Assembly: GCF_036373705.1 (NCBI RefSeq)
Contig: NC_089856.1
Coordinates: 2,891,001-2,955,000, forward strand
Origin: Amia ocellicauda
Lineage: Eukaryota; Chordata; Actinopteri; Amiiformes; Amiidae
Reading direction: 5' to 3'
Length of the DNA stretch: 64,000 nt
Under the pieces are notes generated by a model. That model did no database searches. It was not told where the DNA came from and worked only from the letters and a program-made list of their open reading frames with translations. The position numbers and the translations under genes were made by a program. Below, piece after piece: positions 25,875 to 37,745 of the stretch. Position 1 is the stretch's first letter. Every line of letters begins with the position of its first letter.

Positions 25875-27890
25875 GTGCGCCGGCCTCAGCTCCCATCTCA
25901 TGGGTCCACCTTCACGCACGAAGCAAGAGCTCTGGGCTGCGGAGGACGGCTCGTTTGGTTTTTGTTCTCAACGTTGTGTCCTGAGGTTTGGGTGCAAACC
26001 TGTGTAGGACACTAAAAAAAGACTTGCCGACTCCAGGGGCACCAAACCAATCCCAGTTGCAAACTCAAAGCATCAGTGTTACATAGTCTTGAGATTTGGT
26101 GGCCCCTTAACTCCCACCCACAAGAGGTAGCATTTGTTCTAACGCAAGTCTTCTGCCAATGACTGCCATTGTGCTCCAGCAGTAGGATGTGACTGGCCCA
26201 CTGTAGCCAAAGACAGGGCTCGAGGGGTTGTAAAGTTCCTCCTCTGTCATCGGGACAATCCCAGCTTCCAGACCACATGTGTCTGACGTGCACAGTCCCA
26301 GAGAAACCGTTCTCCAGATGCATCGCCTCATCAGAAGACAGATGAAAAGGTGGGACTCTGGATCGTGAGCAATATACGATCATCAAGAGGGGAACTTAAA
26401 AATGAAACCAAAAAGACATATGTGGTTTACAATCCTTCACTTGTTTAATTACCTTGTCAGAATCCCTGCCAGCAGGTGAATTATTAACCCCAGCCTTCCC
26501 AAGGCCGTGTTGAGTTACAGGCCACGCTTTCTTCTGTAGCCGTGAAGCAAAGCAGTAAACATCCCTCTGTATTTCCTGGTTTGGAGTCCAGGGCCAGCTG
26601 CACTGCCTGACCGCTGGCTTCTCCTCCTGGGTGCTGAACTGGTCTGGTCTGGGCACAAGTTCAAGGCCTATTTCACAAAGAAAAGAGCAGATCATCTGTC
26701 CGCTTTTCAATTAGCACTTTCACAGCACTGGCGCTCAGGAACTGTATTAAAGTATTAAAGAGACTTGGCCGGAGAGGACTTTACCGACCGGTTTAAAGAC
26801 AAGTTTCAAGCACTTATGAGCTGAAGCGTAGGGAACTCTTTACATCATAGAGGGCCAATCAGGGTTATGCATGGGCCCCCCAGGGGTAGAGAACACTTTA
26901 TTGCTTTCCCCCTCCCTTTTAAAGCCACTAGCATTATTCTGTTTCTTTAAAAAGGCAACAGACTATGAGACTAGTAGATTGATGAATACCCAAAGAGCAC
27001 ATTGTTGTTTAATTTCTCTCTCTCTCTCTCATCTACTGTTCTCTATTGACACCACCCACCCCTGCGCCACCCCTGAGTTTCAGAATCGCCGGGTGCAATT
27101 CAGGTCTTTTGGTCTGAGACCACTTCCTCTATAAGGTTACAAAAACTTAGCCAACCCGAATATAACGGAGAGTGGCGTTCAGTGGGTCGCGTGCAGTGGG
27201 TCGCTTTTTCTACTGGTTTCTCTTTCTGAGTTTTCTTTTGTCTGAAGGCGTCCCCCACACGTGAAATCATGCGGAGTCTGAGAGAGCAGTTTCAAGGCGT
27301 CTTTCTCTCATTCGATTGTCTTGGTCCTTATTGTCCTTATTGTTTTTATGGACAAACTAAAAACTAAAACATAACAAATACTGTCCCAAAGAGTTTGAAG
27401 AGTTCCCTTGTCTCTCTTGATCCAACTTGTAATGCAAATACTTTGTTCCTTCACTAAAAGTAGCCTTGGAAATTGTCCTTCAAGAAAAGCAATACAGATG
27501 TACGATTAGTAGTGTTTATTTTATTAGCTAGGAATAAGAGGTCAGACGTTTGGTTTTAACACTTTATACACACGGTATGTCACACATTTCTGAAGATCTG
27601 AAATGTTTCAAAAAGCCCAGTGTGGCGATGTTGTAAATAGGGTGTAGATTAATACAAAGAAATATATTTGTAAGTACTGTTAATACCTTTTTTATATATA
27701 TATTTTGTATGAAAACTGAAATTTTGAAAAAAGCGCTTTCTGTTTTTGAATGATTTTTATTTTGTTTGATCAGTTATTATAAATATATATATATATATAT
27801 ATATACATAACTTAAGTGCCCTTTTCTCAAGACATTTATTCAATGCCAAGTATGAAATAAACAAAATAAAGTTTACATATTTCAACTCCT
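25875..27890 (+). other. s1pr5: s1pr5 3' UTR with polyadenylation signals
   Basis: The stretch after the stop codon has no coding signal and ends in two close AATAAA motifs (27856-27861 and 27865-27870), giving a 3' UTR of about 2 kb if used. It becomes strongly AT-rich after 27480 and includes an AT microsatellite at about 27783-27805. Confidence 0.5.
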
Positions 27891-27899
27891 TCGTCTTGC

Positions 27900-30800
27900 T
27901 ATTGTGTTTTTTTGGTTGGTTGTTTTCAAAATCATAATGTAAAAAGTGGTTGTAATACAGAGCTGTGACTTTTTGTCCTTCCTTTTTTTATTTTTACCCC
28001 TAATGGTTTGTTCCTGACCCTTTAACTCCACAGTATGTTTATTGTTTTACTTGATAGGATCTCTAATACACCGACTTCACCGAATACTGTTTTCAGAAAA
28101 TGAACAGTTTGTTGAGCATGGCCGCCACATTCCTCCATTTAAACCTGTGGTCGGCCTCGTTCCAAACCAGAACACTCTGTCACACCAGACCGCTGTGGCA
28201 CTTCGGCACGTCGAGACAAAGAAAGTGAACTGTATTAAGAGTGGGGAGGGTGGGCGCGCTTTCAGGAGACAGACAGGAAGCTTAACCCCCACCAAGACAC
28301 GACTTTATAACTGACCCAGATTCTGCACCAGTCCACGTGCGCCACAGTCATTACACCGACTGCACAAAACCACACTTTTTTCTTTCCTCCCAGGGAGCCT
28401 TTTTGTTCATGCAGTTTAGTTTCAGTTGCCCCATGCCAGCGCGCTCTCACCCCCACAGGGAAAACGTGGCAGAAGCTAAACGAGCGAGAATCTCTGCTTT
28501 TCGTTTATTGCGACACTGTGACTGTGCTCGGGGGCACCGGGCAAACAACTTCACATTCTCTGCTCCGAGCTGCTGCTTTTCTGCAGGGTTTCGAGCACAC
28601 GACCTCCACCGCCCGCTGGCCCTGGCTGCGATACGAGCACAGTCAACCCGAGAGACCGCAGGAGAGGGTGAGCGAAGCACACACATCATCTGTGGGCATT
28701 GGAGCTGCCAGTACAGCCCTGTGACAAGTTCCTCCGTGTGCAAAGAGTGTGTTAGTGACCTTTTAGTCTAAGGATTGTTTTTTGGTGTTCAGTTTTCCAG
28801 TCACAGGTTTATGCTTCACAGCAGCACTGTAATGACTGCTCTTCAACTATTATTATTTATTCATTTATTTATTTATTAGCAGACACCCTTTCCCAGTCCT
28901 CAAATATTATTATTATTTCCATTTTATTTTGTTTTCTAGTTTAGGGTGAACTGTGTACCCTGCATTAAGTCATCTAGGCACTGCACCCTCAGCACACACA
29001 CCACTGGGCCCTCAACACCCACAGAGGATAATCAGATTCACATTCTAAGCCGAGTGCTGCATGAGTGAATCCGGGCAGGTATAAAACTTGTATAAAGGGG
29101 GAACGGTATTGGCGATTCAAAATATGAATGAACAGGTAAACACATACATCCTGACGATGGAAATCTAAGGAAGTACGTAGCACTGCGGGGCACAGAGACG
29201 CGTGCCCGGCTTCCCACAGGGCCCCGTCGTGCGTACGCGCCTGGCTGCAGCACTCAGTGGCGGAGGCTGTGCGTGTGACAGGAAGCCAGTACCCCCCGAC
29301 TCTGCCCATTTCTACCAGTAAAGCAGAGGTCTTTACCGCACAGCCATCCCCGCCCCTCGCACTCGGCGCCGCTCTGGTCTTCGACACCGGCAGCTCAGCA
29401 AAGCCACAAGACCACAGCAGCAGCAGAAGCAGGTGATTGTGCAGCGGTAGAAGAAAGGGAGAAGAAACAACAGCCTGACTCTAATCAGGACGTAGGCTGG
29501 TGTCGCTTTACAGTAAAGAGAGCTGCCCCTCCGTACACTGACATAACTCAGCGTCACTGAACAAACATTCACCCATGTTTTTTTTGCCAGAGCGAAGCCA
29601 CAGCTTCTGAGCAAAACCCAGCCGAAACACAGTGTCACTGTGATTTTTTCAGCAGGGTTTTCAAGTGAAGAGTAAAATTGGAGCTGATTTTCTCCGAGCT
29701 GCGACCTCTGGAACAGAAAGTGCTTTTGCTGATAAATAAGTGACAGAAAATGGGTGGGAGGCTTCTAATTAGGCAGTGCCCTGGTGGTTTAGGTCTAGGG
29801 CCACTCGGGAGTCCTATACAAACTATAAAACACATGTCCCACCACCCCCAGGCCTCAGTTCATTCGGTTCAGGTGACATTTTGGGCAAGTCTCTCACGCC
29901 TGGCGGACTATGACGAACAATATTCCGGGAGTCTAGTCGACTCAGCATAAATCCTGTCATAACTTCTCATCTGGGTGATGAGTCAGCTTGGCTCTCTCTG
30001 CGTCTTTGGTTTAACGAGACACATCAGGAGATGTTTTGGGAAGGCGTGGCGGGTACTGCTTGCGGGGCTCTTGCAGTTCAAAGCAGGATCTCCACGCCGT
30101 GCAGTTCGGGTGCAGCCATGTCTGCGGGGCAGTGTGACACTTCGATAGAGACAATTGTTTCGTTGTCTGTCCCAATCTCTCTCAATCTCGCCAGGTGTGC
30201 CCGCCGCTCAGGCCCACGACAAACTGACGAGGCTCAGACGCACGGGGATGAATGGAACGGAAGCATTCGTCACTCCAGCCCCTGCGTCTCTTTCCATTAT
30301 GCTGACCCAGGTCGGGGACGCTGCTGTTGTACCCAGATCGCTCCAGTACAAACCCAGCTGGATAAATGGGTAATCGTGTGTAAAAATAATGTGCTACACT
30401 GCAACAACTGTAAGGAGGTCTTCTAAGACATTAAATAAACGTGCTGCTGGATTTTACAGCTGCTCTGTGTGGAATTAAAGGCTTACAGCAAATCCATGAG
30501 AAAGTGACAACATTGGAATTCCATGCATCTAAAAGTAAAGAGTATATTTATTTTTACTTGGCTCACTTCTGACCCCTTGTGGTGACAATTGCATGAATCA
30601 TCTTCTTAACCAACTGGAGTTGCAGGGAATTGCATGACAACGTAGACATGCTCTACCGGTTTCAAGTTTCAGAACACCACCCCCATTCTCCCTGTTTTTA
30701 TTGAAATGTAAGCAGTTCAGGTCCAGTGAATCACCTGGAATAGTACAAAGGTAAGCGGTAAACTTCCAGAGGTTAAAAAAAAAAAAGTGTAGGTTACCAA

Positions 30801-33220
30801 AATAATGTGCATTTCAGAGTTATACACTGTGTTACTACACCCTCTTAAGCATTATTTGGCAGTGTGATGCGCAGCTCCTGTGCATAGAAGTGACACTGTA
30901 CTCCTACAATGCGCACAGCGTTTGAAAACAGTGTCCGTGTCGCCCACCGTCATTCAGAGCCGGGGGGAAACGCGCAGTCTGCTCCGGGGGTCTCATTCAG
31001 ACACAGGTCACAGATCACTCAGTTTCGATCAGTTTTCTTTGCAAATTGGCTTGTTTTGTTAAGAACAACCTAATGATTAATCCAGTATATATTATTTTAG
31101 GAGAGTCTCAGCTTTCATGGGATACCAAACAATTGGCAAACACAACAGTGACGAGTACACATGGGATTAAAGAGAAGCACGGGGGGGGTTGCCAGTTTAA
31201 GGGGTTACTTTTTGGTAAACAAAACGATTCCATGATTTCTTTTTCATCTCCAATTGTTTATTTGTTCTATGCTTTAATGTCAGAGTACATTGAGACATTA
31301 AACTGTGTAAATGTCAATAACAACTGGAGAAATGGAGGTGCTCTCAAACTTGTGAGCGGCAGTGTAGCTGTATCGTTCGTGTGGAGAGGGTTCATACGTT
31401 CGAGCAATGATGGATACGAATGCATGTTTAGCGCAGGTTCATACGATGCGTCTTACTTTGATGGTGCACAGCGGGGTTTGACAAAAACTAGCAGGACCCC
31501 CATGAGATTGTAACGGGCCATTCCAGCCACCTGATTAACAGCTGGCAGCCCATCCGGCAGTGGTTTAGTCTGCAGACAGGAGGCACTACGCGTTCACACG
31601 AAATGTGCGAGTCTAATGCGGGTCAACGGGAAACGCGGCGCACAGAGGGGGCGCACCGCTGTCAAGTGCACAGTCAGAGCAGTCAGCATGACGAGGCACC
31701 TGCAAAACCAGACCCTGGTGATAGGGTCTCGGCAGGTCAGCACCTCTGTGTAAATATGGCCACACGGTTATCAACCCCGCATGCTCTCGGGTCAGGGCGT
31801 TACGTAAGGTTCTAGAATGCGCAGGTGTTCTTTTACATTCGGGATTCTGTTTATTCAGACCAGATATCTTTAATGTCACTGTGGGTGACTTGTCCACTAT
31901 TTGGAATATAAGTAATGACTTGTTAGCTGCTTCAGACATGGAAGCATGAGCTACGTTTTAGAAGCATAACGATTTTTGAATGAAGAAGATCAAAAAGAAA
32001 ATAGCATATCATTACAAAATATATATTTTTAAACCTCGGATGACACAGCTGTAAGGAGCACTCCAGTTTAGAGGAAGAAGGAAAAAAGGACAGGGCAAGT
32101 TTGATTCACAGGGCCTCGTGGGAAAGCACCTGGCACAGATAAGGAAATCGCAAAAGCGGGGAGGTATTTCGTGCGCAAAGAAACAAACAGGCGCATCAGA
32201 TCAATTTCCGCGTCAGGACCGGAGAGGCTAAAGGGACCGGAGAGACGGGCTGCACACGAACACGCGTGGGTCGCCATGGGGTTTATTATAGTCCTATCTG
32301 GTCGATCTAGTGGCAGATCTACTGTACTGTCCTCATAAAGGCTGAGGGTCCGGGCGCTGCGCCAAGACTTGTGAGTACTGTAGTGTTGTGCAGTTCCTTC
32401 TCCCTCTGCCTCCCCTGCTATTCTTTAGTAAGAGTCTCGTTTCTCTTTCTGCCACCGGAGGAAGGCGGCAAGCTCTTATTCTGGCACTGCGATAAGGTTA
32501 GTGCAATGCTTAGTCATGGTGAGTTACAGCTTTCTCTCGCCAGCCTTTATTTCTCGGCACACAGGCAGCGATGGAGGAGACGCACACAATCTGCCATAGA
32601 GCCATTCTGTGAGTAACAGCAATTCCCGCACAGCCACATTGCACATGCAAACTTTATTTTTAATTGCGATCATCCGTATTATTGTTTATGGCTGCATGGG
32701 ATTCGCCACTAGCATGATATACTAGTACAGTACGCGCCTCCTGGCTACAGTAGCAAACTAAAATAGGTTTTCGAACAAATCCTGCAAAACACACACTGCT
32801 AACTAGACGCTGAAACGTGCATGATCGTGCTTTTGGGTTCAGATTATTGCATGAACCAAAAAATCAATAAAAACAGCCACATTCAGGCGAACTGTAAAAG
32901 CCCGATCTGTGTGTAAATAAATGACGTGTCGTGAGTTGGCTTGGACAGATCTGAATCCGCTTGTGTCGCTATTTTTATTCGGTGTCATTTCTATAGAATA
33001 GTATTTCCACCAGCCTATAAACCGAGCGCGATGGACGGACCGGGGCATCTCATTTTCACTACGAGTTCCAGTGGGATATTTGCGATATTTTAAAGCGTAT
33101 GTGCCTGTGACACTCCACCCCCTCAAAAGGAAAGAGGTGAGTCACAACAAAAACACGTTATGCAGATTACATTCTTTGGAAGCGCGTCATGTCGTCCTTT
33201 GTGTTCCCGAGTGTACGGCA
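27900..33220. other. Non-coding between s1pr5 and keap1, part 1
   Basis: No gene is supported. A fish SINE tail fragment (TTTATTAGCAGACACCCTTTCC) lies at about 28850-28895. Isolated donor-like GTGAGT motifs, for example near 32370, could belong to untranslated keap1 exons but have no supporting partner. Confidence 0.35.
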
Positions 33221-33223
33221 TTG

Positions 33224-33309
33224 TTCTAGAACGCGGTTCTCAGAACTCGAATCGGAGCCTGGCTTTTGTTTCCGAATGCACAGTGTTGTTCTAGAACTCG
33301 ATTCGGAAC
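33224..33309. promoter_or_regulatory. Cluster of heat-shock-element-like motifs
   Basis: TTCTAGAA, a perfect inverted pair of the nGAAn unit bound by HSF1, occurs at 33224-33231 and again at 33289-33296. Further TTC/GAA units (TTCTCAGAA near 33237 and ATTCGGAA near 33301) lie between and after. The two halves look like a short duplication sharing TTGTTCTAGAAC. Another TTCTAGAA lies near 35003. The motif match is seen; function is inferred. Confidence 0.3.
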
Positions 33310-36300
33310 GTGTTTACTTTCCTATTATTACACTCCGGGAAGACACGCACGTCATGCAGTATTACATAACTGCAATGCATTGTAACCAGTTCAATTCCTA
33401 CAATACCGAACAGCCTGGAACACCGCGTAATAAACAACTAACTCACTGCGTACAACATCTTTTCTCAAAGTGATGGTGTGGCTTATTTACTGGGCGTCTT
33501 TTTATACCTTTTATGCGTTTTCCCAGATTTGTACAGCACCTTTTGAGATTTTCTTGTGTTTGTTTAAGTAAAGTAACTCGGTCTTCATTTCTTTCAATGT
33601 CGTTTCCTGTGACATAGACACGGTGGTCAGAGACCAGACGAAAACCTGACCGCTTTCCCAACTCCTTACAATGCCTGCGAAGTGAAAGGAAACGACACAT
33701 TCTTTGAATAGAGTTAAATACTATAATCACCGTGTGTGGCTTTTGGGGTCTAATCTGACATTGACGTGGGGGAAAATATGCCAAATGGACATTTCCTGGG
33801 GCGAAACAAGTTTCCATTGCAGCTTTGGTTACACTTGTTTCGGATTCTGATGTATCCGATATATATAGTTAACAGAAACCGTAAGTAACGCTGTTGAATC
33901 TAACAGGTCCTTTTTTTAGATACATACTGCATCTTCAGGACAGCAAACGTTACAGTTGCCAGTACAGTAGATTCAGACACGTCCATGGTTTTAGTCCACA
34001 CGTTTAGCTACACTTGTAACACTTTCTCTTTACCGAGGAACGTCTGTTTTCTGAAGGGGGGCTGGTATCGCAGGACGCGGATAGAGAGTATACTGCAGTC
34101 CGCGGTCCTTTCTGGGCCTGTTTTTATGTCGTTCTGCTGCCGGTGGATATTGGCTACGTTATCTTTAAATCACACACACATTTTAAAGTGTGGAAATTAT
34201 TGGTGATAATACTGACGTCATACCATTTTAGTAATCTATAATTGAATAATACGAATGAATCGTTGTATCAAATCCAACTGCTGACATCAGTGCTTACAAA
34301 CTGGTATCATGTCAACGTGTCTTTCGTTATCTATTCATTCAGCCCGGCTTCTCTTCAGCAGCCAAATCGTTTTGCCCGATGCCTGTAGCTCCGCTTTTCT
34401 TTAAATGTGTATATATTGTCTCACACACAGACACCTCTAGAAGTGCTGCAAAGAAAGTCATATTTTAGATGCAGTTGTATACTGTTGAAAAAGTCAAGAC
34501 TGCCCTACTTTGCCCCGTTAGCTGCAATACAGGAATCGCGAGGTCGTCAACAATGCCCCGCAGAAATGGCAAATTAAGCACATGCGTACAACCCCACACT
34601 TGGCACTTTCCTAATGTATGGAAATTCTCTTTGCATGCCTAATAAATTCGTGTCCAACTATGAGCATCACAAAAAGACAACACGTATGGTACTGGTATGG
34701 ACTTAAAACACGCCACTGCATGCAGAAAGTTGAACATCATACCCTTTTTTTTTTAACTATCCTCTTGGCTATGATATCTTAGAATTATTTAAAAAAAGAC
34801 CATAATACAACATTTAAGACAATTAAATGGAATGGTTACCTAAAATGTAACTCTTCTCTCATCTGCCTGTCTTAGCAGTATTATATGATGGCCCATCGAG
34901 ATAAAATCAGTGCTTGTTACAGTAAGTAAGATCAGTGCCGATTGCCATTTAAACCCACCACGCTGTTATAAAATGCGCCGCAATTTAAACCAGCTGCGCT
35001 GTTCTAGAACGTGCCCCATTTACACCAGCTGATCGCAGATCTGCACACAGGTCCTCCGAGTCTTAAGTGTCACCGGTTGTAATCACCTTTCTCCAGGTTT
35101 AAGCTCTGGCTTGGGTGTGAGCCCCAACTAGAAGTCCCAACCAACACATTGTCATGATGGTTTCACTCCCGGTTGAGGTTAACACGAAACGCTTAGCGTG
35201 AACGGGAAGTTGTGACCTCGCTTTTCACAGCTCTTTGGCGAGCCGCTGCAGACGGGGCCTAGGAGGGCTGGTGGGCAGTGCCCTTCGGACAGCACCTTCG
35301 GACCCTGCCGGGCCCCTCTGTGCCTCACGGGCCGACACACTCATCAACAGCGCCGCCGTACTTCAGTTTACAGTCGGCCACTCGTGGGTTTCAGCTCCCT
35401 GGCCTTGCTGTCTATAAAATTATTGTCGTTGTCGAGGGCAAGTTGCTTCGGGACTAAATATTCGCAACAAATGCAAATAGAAAATGTTTAGCTGCCGGAG
35501 GGTAACATCGGGTGTCAGATTCCATTACATCGATTTCAGCAGGGAGCTTATCAAGATTATTATGCTGTGTCAATGTTGCATAACCCTTGTGTTTATCCAA
35601 GTTCACAAGTACTTGTCACATGGTGTTAAAGTTAAACCTCATAAGTCACTTAGTGTGTTGCTTCTCTTTCTTTCTAACACTTAATGGTATTTCAAACCCC
35701 TGAGCGATTCTCTAACTCCTGGCCACAAGTCCTCTAGGAGGGTTCGGCGGGATTCGTGTACAAGACCAGGCATGCCTTGAGTGACGGGAGGTTAAAATGG
35801 AAATGAGTGAAAAAACAAATCACACGGCTCTCAATGCCTGGAGTTTACACTGGAATTGGCAACTGATTCACACAGAGCAAAGTGATACATAAAAAAAAAT
35901 AAAGAAATAATTAATCGCTGGCTGTTCAAACACTTCCCTTAAGCAAAGCTTTTAAAAATAAAACAAAGCCATGAACTTTTTCACCATTCGATTAAAATGG
36001 CATTCCGGTCTCATAACCCCATCATTTTATACCATCTCTATTGCGTCTGATCCAAGAGGGGTGCATCACGGTACTAGCCATGAAACCCTTGACCTCATGG
36101 TAGAGTCCTCTTCCCTGCAGTACGACCTCTTAAGATCTCTGGGTTAAAGATCCCAGTTCAGAAATGGGGATCCCCAAGATGTTTCATTATAAATGTTTTG
36201 CAAAGAACAATTTAAATATCCACAACTTCTATCTATAAGATTCACACAGGAGATGCAACTGTTTGACGAGGCGATTGTCCAGTTGAAAATGTAGGTTTTA

Positions 36301-37170
36301 ACAGGAAATCATGCATTCAGGTTTTTTTTTTTATAAACGCCTTCCTAAAAACAATAAAGCAGTAGCAGACCCAGGCCAGGTTTTAAACTGAGATATATAT
36401 TATTGAGCCTGTGTGTTAATAATGCTTCCTTGTCTCTTAATGGGCGTCGTTGCTGTGGCTGTTGGAAGTCACATTGCCCGAGTTGTGTCTCACAGTGTGG
36501 GGTTTTACAATACAAATCACAGCTGTTTTCGGGAGCAGGTCGAACCCCCCGAGCGCACTCTGAGTGACTGACTGTGCCGCTGCTGTTTCCACAGGTCTGA
36601 GAGCGGTCAGCGGTGTCACGGCACTGCCAGAGGGAGCTCCCGAGTGACCAACTGACCGGCCAGCAGGCAAGGAGAAGGACAAAAACAGCTGTCTGGAGAC
36701 GGCCGGACTCTCGGAGCGATTTTGTTAACGGTGCCAAGCTGCTGTGCGCCCTCTGCAAGGCATCCCCCCACCCACTTCATATTAAGCGTGTGGAATTTAG
36801 CTCCCCTCCTATATCTACCTCAAATAAAAAACAACCACCACCTGCCTTCCACAGACGTGCAGGAAGACAGGAAAAGGAAGGAGTCCGTCTTAAACAGAAT
36901 ACAACCCCATCGCTCCTCTGACTGCTGCTACAGTAGCCTCTCAAATCACAACGCAACACTTTTAGTTTGGGATCGTGCTTTCCAAACACTTTCCGGGCCT
37001 TCTGCCTGTCACCCAGTCTCTCCCCTGATTTATTTTTTTGGTTCCAAACTTCCCGCATTGCCCGGGAAAGACAAAATGGCCAGTTACACATCTAAATAGC
37101 TCTCCATTGTGCTCCCCTCCCCACCCCCAACATGCTTTGAATCGCATGTTGTTTCCCTGTCAGCTCCTCA
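33310..37170. other. Non-coding between s1pr5 and keap1, part 2
   Basis: No gene or RNA gene was recognised. Confidence 0.35.
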
Positions 37171-37178
37171 GCCGTCGC

Positions 37179-37240
37179 ATTGGCTGAAAAAAGGGAATAT
37201 CACTGATTTCCACCCCTCGTCAATGGAAAAAATGGCGTCG
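37179..37240 (+). promoter_or_regulatory. keap1: Candidate keap1 promoter (CCAAT box and YY1-like site)
   Basis: An inverted CCAAT box (ATTGG at 37179-37183) lies about 45 bases before AAAAAATGGCG (37227-37237), which fits the YY1 motif often found at start sites of broadly expressed genes. It is about 0.5 kb upstream of the keap1 start codon. No clear splice donor follows, so the first exon boundary is unknown. Confidence 0.25.
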
Positions 37241-37361
37241 CGGCCACAGATCCCGAACAAGAGCTGTCCATACATAGGGGCCTTCAGTCATGTCCCTTTT
37301 ATAATATGTCCCTGATCCCAACTCCAGTTCCCCCGCCGGTTGCAGGCCTACTTTTACATTA

Positions 37362-37412
37362 CATTATTTGTCATTTAGCAGATGCTCTTATCCAGGGCTA
37401 CTTCACTTCTCT
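37362..37412 (+). repeat. Fish SINE 3' tail fragment
   Basis: CATTTAGCAGATGCTCTTAT followed by CCAGGGCTACTTCAC is a good match to the common fish SINE tail. Confidence 0.65.
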
Positions 37413-37745
37413 TCTTTCCATGCGATACCGAACAAATTAGTGTGAAAGCATATAAATGCTGGTGAATAAATGAATGAGTGACTATATGAATAACGCCCAA
37501 CTCATTGCTTCGGGGGAGACCAGAACGGTGAAAACCTCAGAACAAAGGAATGCGATCCGACGTCCCTCCTTAGCTGAACACAGTTTTTAGTAGAAGATCA
37601 AATCACAAAAACAAATTGTTCTATACGAATAAAATCCCAAACCCAAACCTGCCCCAGATTGTCCCCAGAATCAAAGTAGCCTCCACCCTCCTCCTCTCCC
37701 GCCGTGGCGAGCGATGTCTCCGCGGTCGTAGCGCCGGCCACAGCG

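Noticed and set aside
37704-37745. Upstream in-frame extension of keap1
   Set aside because: It begins with GTG and has no [11 protein letters not shown] aligns with the conserved MYASTEC of human KEAP1.
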